Below are positions 34,248-41,656 of a stretch of 64,000 nt of DNA, piece after piece. The translations under genes were made by a program, and so were the position numbers. The number at the start of each line of letters is the position of its first letter. The first letter of the stretch is position 1. The stretch comes from Halomonas meridiana (GTDB lineage: Bacteria; Pseudomonadota; Gammaproteobacteria; Pseudomonadales; Halomonadaceae): positions 3,534,001 through 3,598,000 of the forward strand of contig NZ_CP024621.1 in the NCBI RefSeq assembly GCF_009846525.1, given 5' to 3'. The notes under the pieces are model-generated. The model was given only the letters and a program-made list of their open reading frames with translations. It was not told the origin of the DNA and did not search any database.

Positions 34248-34324
34248 TGGCGCGCCCGGCAGGAATTGAACCTGCGACCTTCGGCTTCGGAGGCCGACAC
34301 TCTATCCAACTGAGCTACGGGCGC
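34248..34324 (-). tRNA. tRNA-Arg (anticodon CCG)
   Basis: The reverse strand reads GCGCCCGTAGCTCAG at the 5' end. The anticodon arm has loop CTCCGAA (anticodon CCG, codon CGG), the T-arm is GGTTCAATTCC, and the 3' end is CGGGCGC-G-CCA with CCA encoded. The acceptor stem pairs perfectly over 7 bp. It marks the right border of the defence island, a usual position for integration, although I found no second copy of its 3' end at the other side. Confidence 0.97.
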
Positions 34325-34478
34325 TTTGGGTGCGTATCGTACCCGGGTGGGCGGGCTGTGTCTAGCGGCGGGGCGGTTTTAGGCTGCCTTGTGATTGACC
34401 GTTTTCCCTGCGGTGGTGCATGCTCTGGAGGCACTTTTGCACCTCTTACCCCCCTTGGTCATATTGGGAACATAATAA

Positions 34479-35477
34479 ATGAAAACATTTGCACGTAGTA
34501 CGCTGGCACTGGGCATCTCACTGGCGTTGGTTAGCGCCGCGAACGCCAACGATTTTGCGGATATGAACCCCGTCACGCTGCGTTTAGCCCACGTGGTGAA
34601 CGAGCAGGATGGCTTCCATATTGCCGCCACCAAGTTTGAAGAGCTGGTGGAAGAGCGCACCGATGGCAAAGTGAATATCGAGATCTTCCCTAACGCCTCG
34701 CTGGGCGATGAGCGCACGCTGCTGGAAGGCATGCAGATCGGCACCGTGGATATGGGCGTGATTACCAACGGGCCGGTAGCCAACTTTGTCGAAGAGATGG
34801 CGGTGTTTGAACTGCCGTTCCTTTTCCCCTCCCCGGAAGCCGCTTATAGCGTGTTGGATGGCCCCATCGGCCAGGAGCTGTTAGATAAGCTGGCAGACGT
34901 GAACCTGAAAGGCTTGGCTTACGCCGAGCGCGGTTTCCGTAACCTGACAAACAGCGAGCGGGCGGTGAACTCCCCAGAAGACCTGGATGGCCTGCGCATC
35001 CGCGTGATGGAAAACCCGGTGTACACCGATACCTTCCGCGAGCTGGGTGCCAACGCGATTCCCATGGCCTGGACCGAAGCGCTCACCGCTATGCAGCAGG
35101 GCACCATCGACGGCCAGGAAAACCCGGTGAACGTGATTCACTCGTTCAAACTGGATGAAACCCAGACCTACATGACGCTCTCTCGCCACACCTACGCCCC
35201 GGCCATTTTTGTGATGGGCATGCCCGCCTGGAACCAGCTGCCCGAAGCCGCCCAAGCGGTATTGGAAGAAGCCGCCCAGGAAGCTGCCGAGCATGAGCGC
35301 CAGGTGAACGCAGATATGGAAGCCGAGCAGCTGGCAGCACTGCGCGAAGCAGGCATGGAAATTAACGACACCCCCGATATGGAAGCCTTCCAAGCCGCCG
35401 TTGCGCCGGTATACGAGAAGTACGGCGAGCAGTTTGGTGACTACCTGCCGCGTATCCAGGAGGCGCTGCAACAGTGA
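34479..35477 (+). CDS. dctP: TRAP transporter substrate-binding protein DctP
   Basis: The protein is 332 residues with a signal peptide (MKTFARSTLALGISLALVSA, cleavage near ANA-NDF). The DctP fold is clear: PVTLRLAHVVNEQDGFHIAA, FEELVEERTDGKVNIEIFPN, DLDGLRIRVMENPVY with the conserved arginine, and QGTIDGQENPV. This periplasmic protein captures an organic acid for the two membrane subunits encoded directly downstream. The stop and the dctQ start share one base. The substrate is unknown, with dicarboxylates or other carboxylates likely. Confidence 0.95.
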   Translation: MKTFARSTLALGISLALVSAANANDFADMNPVTLRLAHVVNEQDGFHIAATKFEELVEERTDGKVNIEIFPNASLGDERTLLEGMQIGTVDMGVITNGPVANFVEEMAVFELPFLFPSPEAAYSVLDGPIGQELLDKLADVNLKGLAYAERGFRNLTNSERAVNSPEDLDGLRIRVMENPVYTDTFRELGANAIPMAWTEALTAMQQGTIDGQENPVNVIHSFKLDETQTYMTLSRHTYAPAIFVMGMPAWNQLPEAAQAVLEEAAQEAAEHERQVNADMEAEQLAALREAGMEINDTPDMEAFQAAVAPVYEKYGEQFGDYLPRIQEALQQ

Positions 35478-36001
35478 TGTCGTTTGCACAGCCTCTTTTG
35501 ACGCTGCTGCAACGCATTGAACGCGGGCTGGATGCCATCATCCAGCCCGTGGTGTTTGCGGGCATGGCGGCTTTAATTGGCGTAATCACGCTACAGATCG
35601 TCTCGCGGGTGCTGTTCAGCGCCGTAGGCTGGACCGAAGAGGTCGCGCGGTTTCTGCTGGTGTGGATCACCTTTTTAGCGGGCACGCTGGCGTTTCAGCG
35701 CGGGCGGCATATCGCGGTTACTTTTGCGGTGGATGCCCTACCGCTGCCGCTGCGTAAGCTGGCCAGGCTTGCGGCGCTGGCGATTGTGGTGGCGTTCATG
35801 ATCACGCTGGTGGTGATTGGCTACCGCTATATGCAGGTACAGAGCTTCCAGAAATCCGCCTCGCTGCGACTCTCGATGACCTATGTGTACGCAGTGATTC
35901 CGCTCGCGGCGGGCATCATGGCGTGGTACGCCCTGGTGGATATGATCGAGGTACTGGTGAACGGTGAACCCACCGCCGCCGACCAGGAGGAGCCGCTATG
36001 A
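35477..36001 (+). CDS. dctQ: TRAP transporter small membrane subunit DctQ
   Basis: The 174-residue protein has four hydrophobic segments, including VFAGMAALIGVITLQIVSRV, FLLVWITFLAGTLAF, LAIVVAFMITLVVIGY and VIPLAAGIMAWYALVDMIEV. The motif TEEVARFLLVWITFLAGT is the DctQ signature. The ATG at 35477 overlaps the dctP stop (TGATG). It bridges DctP and DctM. Confidence 0.93.
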   Translation: MSFAQPLLTLLQRIERGLDAIIQPVVFAGMAALIGVITLQIVSRVLFSAVGWTEEVARFLLVWITFLAGTLAFQRGRHIAVTFAVDALPLPLRKLARLAALAIVVAFMITLVVIGYRYMQVQSFQKSASLRLSMTYVYAVIPLAAGIMAWYALVDMIEVLVNGEPTAADQEEPL

Positions 36002-37257
36002 CGCTGGTACTCTTTGGGCTGTTCTTCCTGTTTATGCTGCTGGGCGTGCCGATTGCCTTCGCGATTGGGGCCAGCTCGCTGTACGCGCTGTATCAATCCG
36101 GCGTGCCGCTGATGGTGGTCACCCAGCAGATGTTCCAGGGCATTAACTCCTTTGCCTTGGTGGCTATTCCGATGTTTATCCTGGCCGGGGATTTAATGGC
36201 CCAGGGCAAAGTCAGCGAGCGGCTGGTGAGCTTTGCCGATTCGCTGGTGGGCTTTATGCGCGGCGGGCTGTCGGTGGTGTCGGTGATGGCGGGCATGTTC
36301 TTTGCGGCTATTTCCGGCTCCGGCGCGGCCACCACGGCGGCGGTGGGTTCAAGCCTAGTGCCGGAGCTTAAGCGCAAAGGCTACGACCCCGCCTCAGCGG
36401 CTAGCTTAATTGCCGCTAGCGGTACCATTGGCGTGGTGATTCCCCCGTCGGTGCCGATGATTATCTACGCGGTCATTGCCCAGCAGTCGGTGTCGTCGCT
36501 GTTCTTGAACGGCTTTTTGCCGGGGCTGGCGATGGGTATAGCACTCATGGCCATTGCAATTACCCAGGCGTATAAACGCAAGTACCCGAAAGGTACGCCG
36601 CTCTCACTGGCCACTATTTGGCGCACGTTAAAAGCGGCCAGCTGGGGGCTGATGACGCCGGTGATTATTCTGGGGGGGATCTTCTCGGGGATTTTCACGC
36701 CGTCGGAAGCCGCCGTGGTGGCGGTGAACTACGCGCTGCTGGTGTCGCTGTTTGTGTATCGGGACCTAACCCTGCCCCAAGTGTATAAGCTGCTGATTCG
36801 CTCGGCGATGACCACGGCGGTGATTATGCTGGTGATTGCTATGTCAGCGGTGCTGAGCTGGACGCTCTCTAGCTGGCAGGTGCCCGGCGCGATTGCCCAG
36901 GCGGTGCTGTCGCTCTCCACCAACCCTTACGTGATTATGCTGCTGGTGGTGGCGGTGATCCTGCTGACCGGGGTGTTTATCGAAACGGCCAGCGCCTTGA
37001 TCATTCTGACCCCGGTGCTGCTGCCGCTGGTGCTACAGTTGGGCATCGACCCGATCCACTTCGGGCTGATCATTGTGGTGGGGCTATCGATTGGCATGAT
37101 TACCCCACCCGTCGCCATCAACTTGTACGTGGCGTCGTCCGTTACCCAACTGCCGCTAGAGCGGATTACCCGCGCCATTATCCCTTACCTACTAGGGCTG
37201 ATTGGCGTGCTGCTGCTGGTGGTTTACATGCCCATACTGCTGGGCTGGTCGAGCTGA
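35998..37257 (+). CDS. dctM: TRAP transporter large permease DctM
   Basis: The 419-residue protein is hydrophobic throughout, with about 11-12 membrane segments. Family landmarks include GVPIAFAIGASSLYALY, ISGSGAATTAAVGS, GYDPASAASLIAASGTIGVVIPPS and LSIGMITPPVAINLYV. This is the Na+-driven permease of the system. The start overlaps the dctQ stop (ATGA), closing a three-gene operon. A GlxA-type regulator follows in the opposite direction 26 bases after the stop. Confidence 0.95.
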   Translation: MTLVLFGLFFLFMLLGVPIAFAIGASSLYALYQSGVPLMVVTQQMFQGINSFALVAIPMFILAGDLMAQGKVSERLVSFADSLVGFMRGGLSVVSVMAGMFFAAISGSGAATTAAVGSSLVPELKRKGYDPASAASLIAASGTIGVVIPPSVPMIIYAVIAQQSVSSLFLNGFLPGLAMGIALMAIAITQAYKRKYPKGTPLSLATIWRTLKAASWGLMTPVIILGGIFSGIFTPSEAAVVAVNYALLVSLFVYRDLTLPQVYKLLIRSAMTTAVIMLVIAMSAVLSWTLSSWQVPGAIAQAVLSLSTNPYVIMLLVVAVILLTGVFIETASALIILTPVLLPLVLQLGIDPIHFGLIIVVGLSIGMITPPVAINLYVASSVTQLPLERITRAIIPYLLGLIGVLLLVVYMPILLGWSS

Positions 37258-37283
37258 GGCCAATCTTCGCGCTGACGAGCGGA

Positions 37284-38363
37284 TTACTGCGCGTAGCCGC
37301 TGGCTTGGCACGACTTCCGAAACTGGCCAGGCGTGACGTCGAACAGTTGATAAAAGCAGCTGCGAAAATGGGAGATACTCACGAAGCCCGTGGCAACCGC
37401 TACTTCGGCCACGGGCTTGTTGGTTTGCTGCAGCAACTGGCGTGCGCGGGTTAAGCGAAGCTCCATATAGTAACGCGAGGGGCTTGCATCGACATACGTG
37501 CAAAACATGCGCTCTAACTGACGTCGTGAAATGTTGACCCAGTTGGCGATTTCGGCAATCGTCAGCGGTTCTTCGATATTGTTTTTCATGAGCTGCAAGG
37601 AGACCTTGAGCTTTTCAGGTAAAGTCGGATTCTGGTCGACGTTGAGGGTCGAGACATCCGGCGAATCGAGACCCTTGTCGCAACTCAGCATCTCTTCCAC
37701 TGCCGCAACCACGGCGTTGCCACAGTCGGCGCGCACCACCTCGAGCATCATACTCAGCGAGCTGCTGGCACCTGCACAGCTCAGCCGATTGCGATCCACG
37801 ATGAAGCTACGGCTGGTCACGGAGACATCCCAAAACTGCTCGGTCATCATCGCCCGGCCATCCGGGTGATAAGCACACTGATAACCGCTCAGTAGCCCCG
37901 CCTCCGCAAGAAAGTAGGCACCGTTCCAAAGCCCGCCCAGCACGACGCCCTGCGCATCAGCACTTCTCAATCGGCTGCGCAACAGCGGCGTCATTTTCGG
38001 CTGTACGCGAAGCCCCCCGCAAACGATCAACACATCGACCGACGGCGAGGCGCTATCGAAAGCATCGAGCGATATGTCAGTGGCCACCTCGATACCCAAA
38101 TCGGATACTGTGGCGCCCGCTTCACCGCCGACCACCACCACGTCGTACAGCGTGGTGGCCTTCATCAGATTCGTGGTCACCAGCGCATCTACCGCGCCGG
38201 TAAACGCCATCATCGAGAAGTGCTCTAGCAGAACGAATGCGACGCGGCGTGTGCCATGGAGTGTTTCGCGCCCATCGTCTGGCGTCATGTAGGGCAAATT
38301 CTTACTCTTCAACGTGCTAGAGAATCGGTCTCGCATGCGCCCTCGGTATTCATTGGCTGTCAT
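37284..38363 (-). CDS. GlxA-type AraC-family regulator with DJ-1/PfpI domain
   Basis: The 359-residue protein combines a DJ-1/PfpI-like (class I amidotransferase-like) N-terminal domain (RRVAFVLLEHFSMMAFTGAV, VDVLIVCGGL, GGLWNGAYFLAEAGLL) with a C-terminal AraC helix-turn-helix pair. The AraC part reads LTIAEIANWVNISRRQLERM and KPVAEVAVATGFVSISHFRS, ending PGQFR. Regulators of this type in gammaproteobacteria often control choline, carnitine or betaine catabolism (GbdR/CdhR-like). It converges on dctPQM and is probably its regulator, but the effector is not evident. Confidence 0.9.
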   Translation of the reverse strand: MTANEYRGRMRDRFSSTLKSKNLPYMTPDDGRETLHGTRRVAFVLLEHFSMMAFTGAVDALVTTNLMKATTLYDVVVVGGEAGATVSDLGIEVATDISLDAFDSASPSVDVLIVCGGLRVQPKMTPLLRSRLRSADAQGVVLGGLWNGAYFLAEAGLLSGYQCAYHPDGRAMMTEQFWDVSVTSRSFIVDRNRLSCAGASSSLSMMLEVVRADCGNAVVAAVEEMLSCDKGLDSPDVSTLNVDQNPTLPEKLKVSLQLMKNNIEEPLTIAEIANWVNISRRQLERMFCTYVDASPSRYYMELRLTRARQLLQQTNKPVAEVAVATGFVSISHFRSCFYQLFDVTPGQFRKSCQASGYAQ

Positions 38364-38393
38364 GGTTTTTTCAAACGCTGCTCACTTCATCCA

Positions 38394-39473
38394 CTAACGA
38401 TGGCCGATGGCGTCGAGCACTTCGTCTACCGACCTCACCTCGCCACACCGGTTAGGGGCATACCCCGGCAGCTTGCTGACCGCTTCTCGAAAAGAGGCGC
38501 CGCGCAGCGTCTTCAAAAAGCGCTGGACGCGGGGCTCTTTCAAGGAGCGATGATGGCAAGCGAGCAGGTAATCCTCGGTGGCCAGCGGGATGAAGTCGAG
38601 TCCAAATTTTTGGGCGGCAGCCTCCACACCAAAACCGACGTCCGCCATGCCAGCCGCCACGTAAGCGGCAACGGCGGAGTGGGTATACTCCTCTATGTCA
38701 AAGCCACGAATCTGATGACTGGGCACTCGCGCCTCTTCCAATAGGCAGTCTAGCAGCGAGCGCGTGCCTGACGAGAGCTGGCGGTTCACAAACCGAATGC
38801 CCCTCGCATTCAATGAGGTGATCGCGTCGATTCCCAGCGGGTTGCCGCGACCCACTATCAGCCCTTGAGTGCGGGAGATAAAGCCGATCACTCGATGCTG
38901 CTGGGGCTTGAGTAAACCGTCATACGTAGCCCGCACACGCTCACCGACTGATCCACGCGGCAGATGAAACCCTGCAACGTCACACGCCCCTCTTTCGAGC
39001 GCGGCCAGCGACTCATGCGGGCTGCAGTACTGTAAATCCAGCGGAAGGTCCTTCAGATGCGTTGGTAACAGCTCTACTGCAAAGCCATGGCTAGCGTGCA
39101 GCCGCAGCACCGACGATGTCCCCTGGCAAAGCCGTTGAATGGTGAGATTGAGCTCCGAACCAAGGCTTTCTAGCTGCGGCCCTAAGCGGGCTACCGCGCG
39201 CTGCTCGGCCCACAGGAGCTGTTCGCCTAGCACCGATAACTTGGCACCGCGGCCTCGCTGAAGCTCCACAAGCGGCACACCAAAAAAATCATCACCCTGG
39301 CGCAATAAGTTCCATGCATGCCGGTATGAGACACCTACCTCCTCGGCGGCCTGGGTTAACTTACCCCATCGATATACGGCACCCAGCAGGCGAAGAAGCT
39401 GTGAGTCGAGCTGATTTCCTGCTTCGTCTCGAAAGCACCAGCTAGGAATAACTGAGATTTTCTTCATAGGCAC
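38394..39473 (-). CDS. Molybdate-type (ModE-like HTH) regulator with a binding-protein domain, beside fds
   Basis: The 359-residue protein has a ModE/LysR-like winged helix (QLLRLLGAVYRWGKLTQAAE, VSYRHAWNLLRQGDDFFGVP, VELQRGRGAKLS). A periplasmic-binding-protein-like effector domain follows (LRLHASHGFAVELL, VAGFHLPRG, LIVGRGNPLGI, SGTRSLLDCLL, GMADVGFGVEAAAQ). The two-domain form is that of one-component regulators sensing oxyanions or small molecules. It is divergent from the formate dehydrogenase operon, whose enzyme needs molybdenum or tungsten cofactor, so it is probably the fds regulator. The 135-base gap 39474-39608 holds the divergent promoters. Confidence 0.85.
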   Translation of the reverse strand: MPMKKISVIPSWCFRDEAGNQLDSQLLRLLGAVYRWGKLTQAAEEVGVSYRHAWNLLRQGDDFFGVPLVELQRGRGAKLSVLGEQLLWAEQRAVARLGPQLESLGSELNLTIQRLCQGTSSVLRLHASHGFAVELLPTHLKDLPLDLQYCSPHESLAALERGACDVAGFHLPRGSVGERVRATYDGLLKPQQHRVIGFISRTQGLIVGRGNPLGIDAITSLNARGIRFVNRQLSSGTRSLLDCLLEEARVPSHQIRGFDIEEYTHSAVAAYVAAGMADVGFGVEAAAQKFGLDFIPLATEDYLLACHHRSLKEPRVQRFLKTLRGASFREAVSKLPGYAPNRCGEVRSVDEVLDAIGHR

Positions 39474-39608
39474 AAATTTTCATATTTTTTAGTTGTGAAC
39501 TTGATGCTAGCGTGAAATTAACCGTGATGCACGCTGATGACAGCCTCATCCAGAATAGGCACATACGTGCATATTTATAATAAACAATTTGCACCGGGGA
39601 GAGACATA

Positions 39609-40103
39609 ATGAACGGGTCTCCAGAATGGTCGCTGTCGTCGATACAAGCCGAGATCGACTCGCTCAAACACAAACCTGGCGCGCTGCTGCCGATCCTCCA
39701 TGCACTGCAGGATCGCTTTGGTTTCGTACCCTCAGATGCCATTCCCCTCATCGCCGAGTCGCTAAACACAACTCGCGCCGAGGTACACGGGGTCATCACG
39801 TTCTACCACCATTTTCGAACCACGCCGCCAGGCCGCCACGTGTTACAGGTTTGCCGCGCCGAAGCGTGCCAAGCGGTGGGTGGCCGAGCACTTGAAGCTC
39901 ACGTGAAGTCCCGCTTGGGAATCGATTACCACCAAACCACCCCAGATCGTGACATCACCCTGGAAGCCGTTTACTGCCTGGGTAACTGCGCCTGTGGCCC
40001 TTCGCTACGCGTGAACGACGAGATACGTGGCCGCATCACACCTGACGCTTTCGATACGCTGTTGGACGAGCTGCAGACCCAGCCCCTGGAGATGATGTCA
40101 TGA
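39609..40103 (+). CDS. fdsG: NAD-dependent formate dehydrogenase gamma subunit
   Basis: The start at 39609 (MNGSPEWSLSSIQAE) has GGGGAGAG upstream and gives 164 residues. It is a NuoE-like thioredoxin-fold [2Fe-2S] protein: LPILHALQDRFGFVP, VHGVITFYHHFRTTP, then cluster cysteines in VCRAEACQAVGG and AVYCLGNCACGPS. FdsG passes electrons within the soluble formate dehydrogenase. It is the first gene of fdsGBACD and its stop overlaps the fdsB start. Confidence 0.95.
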   Translation: MNGSPEWSLSSIQAEIDSLKHKPGALLPILHALQDRFGFVPSDAIPLIAESLNTTRAEVHGVITFYHHFRTTPPGRHVLQVCRAEACQAVGGRALEAHVKSRLGIDYHQTTPDRDITLEAVYCLGNCACGPSLRVNDEIRGRITPDAFDTLLDELQTQPLEMMS

Positions 40104-41656
40104 GCGTGCGCGTGTTCGTTCCCCGTGAAACCACCGCGCTGTCACTAGGTGCCGACACCATTGCGCGACGCCTGGAGCGCGACACTGCCGCTCGGCATGA
40201 AGGCATTACGCTGGTACGCAACGGCTCACGAGGACTGTTCTGGCTAGAGCCCATGATTGAGGTCGAGACCCCCAAAGGGCGTTTTGCCTACGGGCCGGTC
40301 ACGCCCAGTGACGTCCCAGAACTGCTCGATAGCGGCCTTTTGGAAGGCTGCGTCAACCACCCACTGGCGCTAGGACGCACCGACGAGATCGAGTATTTGG
40401 CACACCAGCAGCGCCTCACCTTTGCCCGTATCGGCGTCATCGACCCGCTCTCCATCGACGACTATCAAGCCCACCGCGGTTTCACCGGTTTGGAGGCCGC
40501 GCTAACGCTGACCCCTCAGGCCATCGTCGATGAAGTGAAGGCCTCCGGGCTACGCGGGCGCGGCGGCGCGGCGTTCCCCACCGGCATCAAGTGGCAGACG
40601 GTACTGGATGCCCCCGCCGACCAGAAGTACATCGTCTGTAACGCCGACGAAGGCGACTCCGGCACCTTCGCCGACCGACTGGCCATGGAATGCGACCCCT
40701 ACATGCTCATCGAAGGCATGACCATCGCCGGGCTCGCCGTGGGTGCCACCCAAGGCTATATCTACCTGCGCTCGGAGTACCCGCTGGCGAAACAAGTGCT
40801 CGACGAGGCCATCGCCCGCGCCGAACGGGCGGGCTTCCTGGGTGACGACATTCGCCACAGCGGCCACACCTTCCACCTGGAAGTCCGCCTGGGGGCCGGT
40901 GCCTATATCTGCGGCGAGGAAACCTCGCTGCTCGAAAGCCTGGAGGGCAAGCGTGGCCTAGTGCGCTTCAAGCCGCCGCTGCCCGCCATCGAGGGGCTTT
41001 TTGGCCGCCCCACCGTAGTCAATAACGTGCTCTCACTGGCGGCCGTGCCGTTCATTCTTGCCGAAGGGGGCAGCGCCTACGCGGATTACGGTATGGGCCG
41101 CTCGAAAGGTACCCTGGCGCTACAGCTAGCGGGCAACGTCAAGCGCGGCGGACTGGTGGAGCTGGCCTTCGGCACCACCTTGCGCACGCTGATGGAGGAA
41201 TTTGGTGGCGGCACGCTCTCCGGTAAGCCGTTGCGCGCCGTCCAGGTAGGCGGGCCGCTGTGCGCTTACCTGCCCGAGAGCCAATGGGACATGCCGCTGG
41301 ATTACGAGACCTTCGCTGAGGTAGGCGCAGGCATCGGTCACGGCGGCGTAGTGATGTTCGATGACAGCGTCGATATGGCCGAGCAGGCGCGCTTCTCAAT
41401 GGAGTTCTGCAAGGTGGAGTCGTGTGGCAAATGTACCCCCTGTCGCATTGGCTCGACCCGCGGCGTAGAGGTAATCGACCGCATTCGCGCCAACGACAAC
41501 CGGGAGGCCAACCTCGTTCTGCTCAGGGATCTGTGCGACACGATGGTGGACGGCTCGCTCTGCGCCATGGGCGGCATGACACCCTTTCCGGTACAGAGCG
41601 CGTTGAAACACTTCCCCGGCGACTTTCAGCGCCCGGCGAATGGAGAGCCATCATGA
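40100..41656 (+). CDS. fdsB: NAD-dependent formate dehydrogenase beta subunit
   Basis: The 518-residue protein is NuoF-like, with an N-terminal thioredoxin-like segment. The FMN and NAD binding signatures follow: GLRGRGGAAFPTGIKW, CNADEGDSGTFADR and GAGAYICGEETSLLESLEG. The [4Fe-4S] cysteines are in ESCGKCTPCRIG and LCDTMVDGSLCAMGG. FdsB transfers electrons from formate oxidation to NAD+. It overlaps fdsG and fdsA by four bases each. Confidence 0.97.
   Translation: MSVRVFVPRETTALSLGADTIARRLERDTAARHEGITLVRNGSRGLFWLEPMIEVETPKGRFAYGPVTPSDVPELLDSGLLEGCVNHPLALGRTDEIEYLAHQQRLTFARIGVIDPLSIDDYQAHRGFTGLEAALTLTPQAIVDEVKASGLRGRGGAAFPTGIKWQTVLDAPADQKYIVCNADEGDSGTFADRLAMECDPYMLIEGMTIAGLAVGATQGYIYLRSEYPLAKQVLDEAIARAERAGFLGDDIRHSGHTFHLEVRLGAGAYICGEETSLLESLEGKRGLVRFKPPLPAIEGLFGRPTVVNNVLSLAAVPFILAEGGSAYADYGMGRSKGTLALQLAGNVKRGGLVELAFGTTLRTLMEEFGGGTLSGKPLRAVQVGGPLCAYLPESQWDMPLDYETFAEVGAGIGHGGVVMFDDSVDMAEQARFSMEFCKVESCGKCTPCRIGSTRGVEVIDRIRANDNREANLVLLRDLCDTMVDGSLCAMGGMTPFPVQSALKHFPGDFQRPANGEPS

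Noticed and set aside
34248..34324. A copy of the tRNA-Arg 3' end at the left side of the defence island as att repeat
   Set aside because: I scanned 4460-4760 and 10956-12090 and found no match longer than chance.
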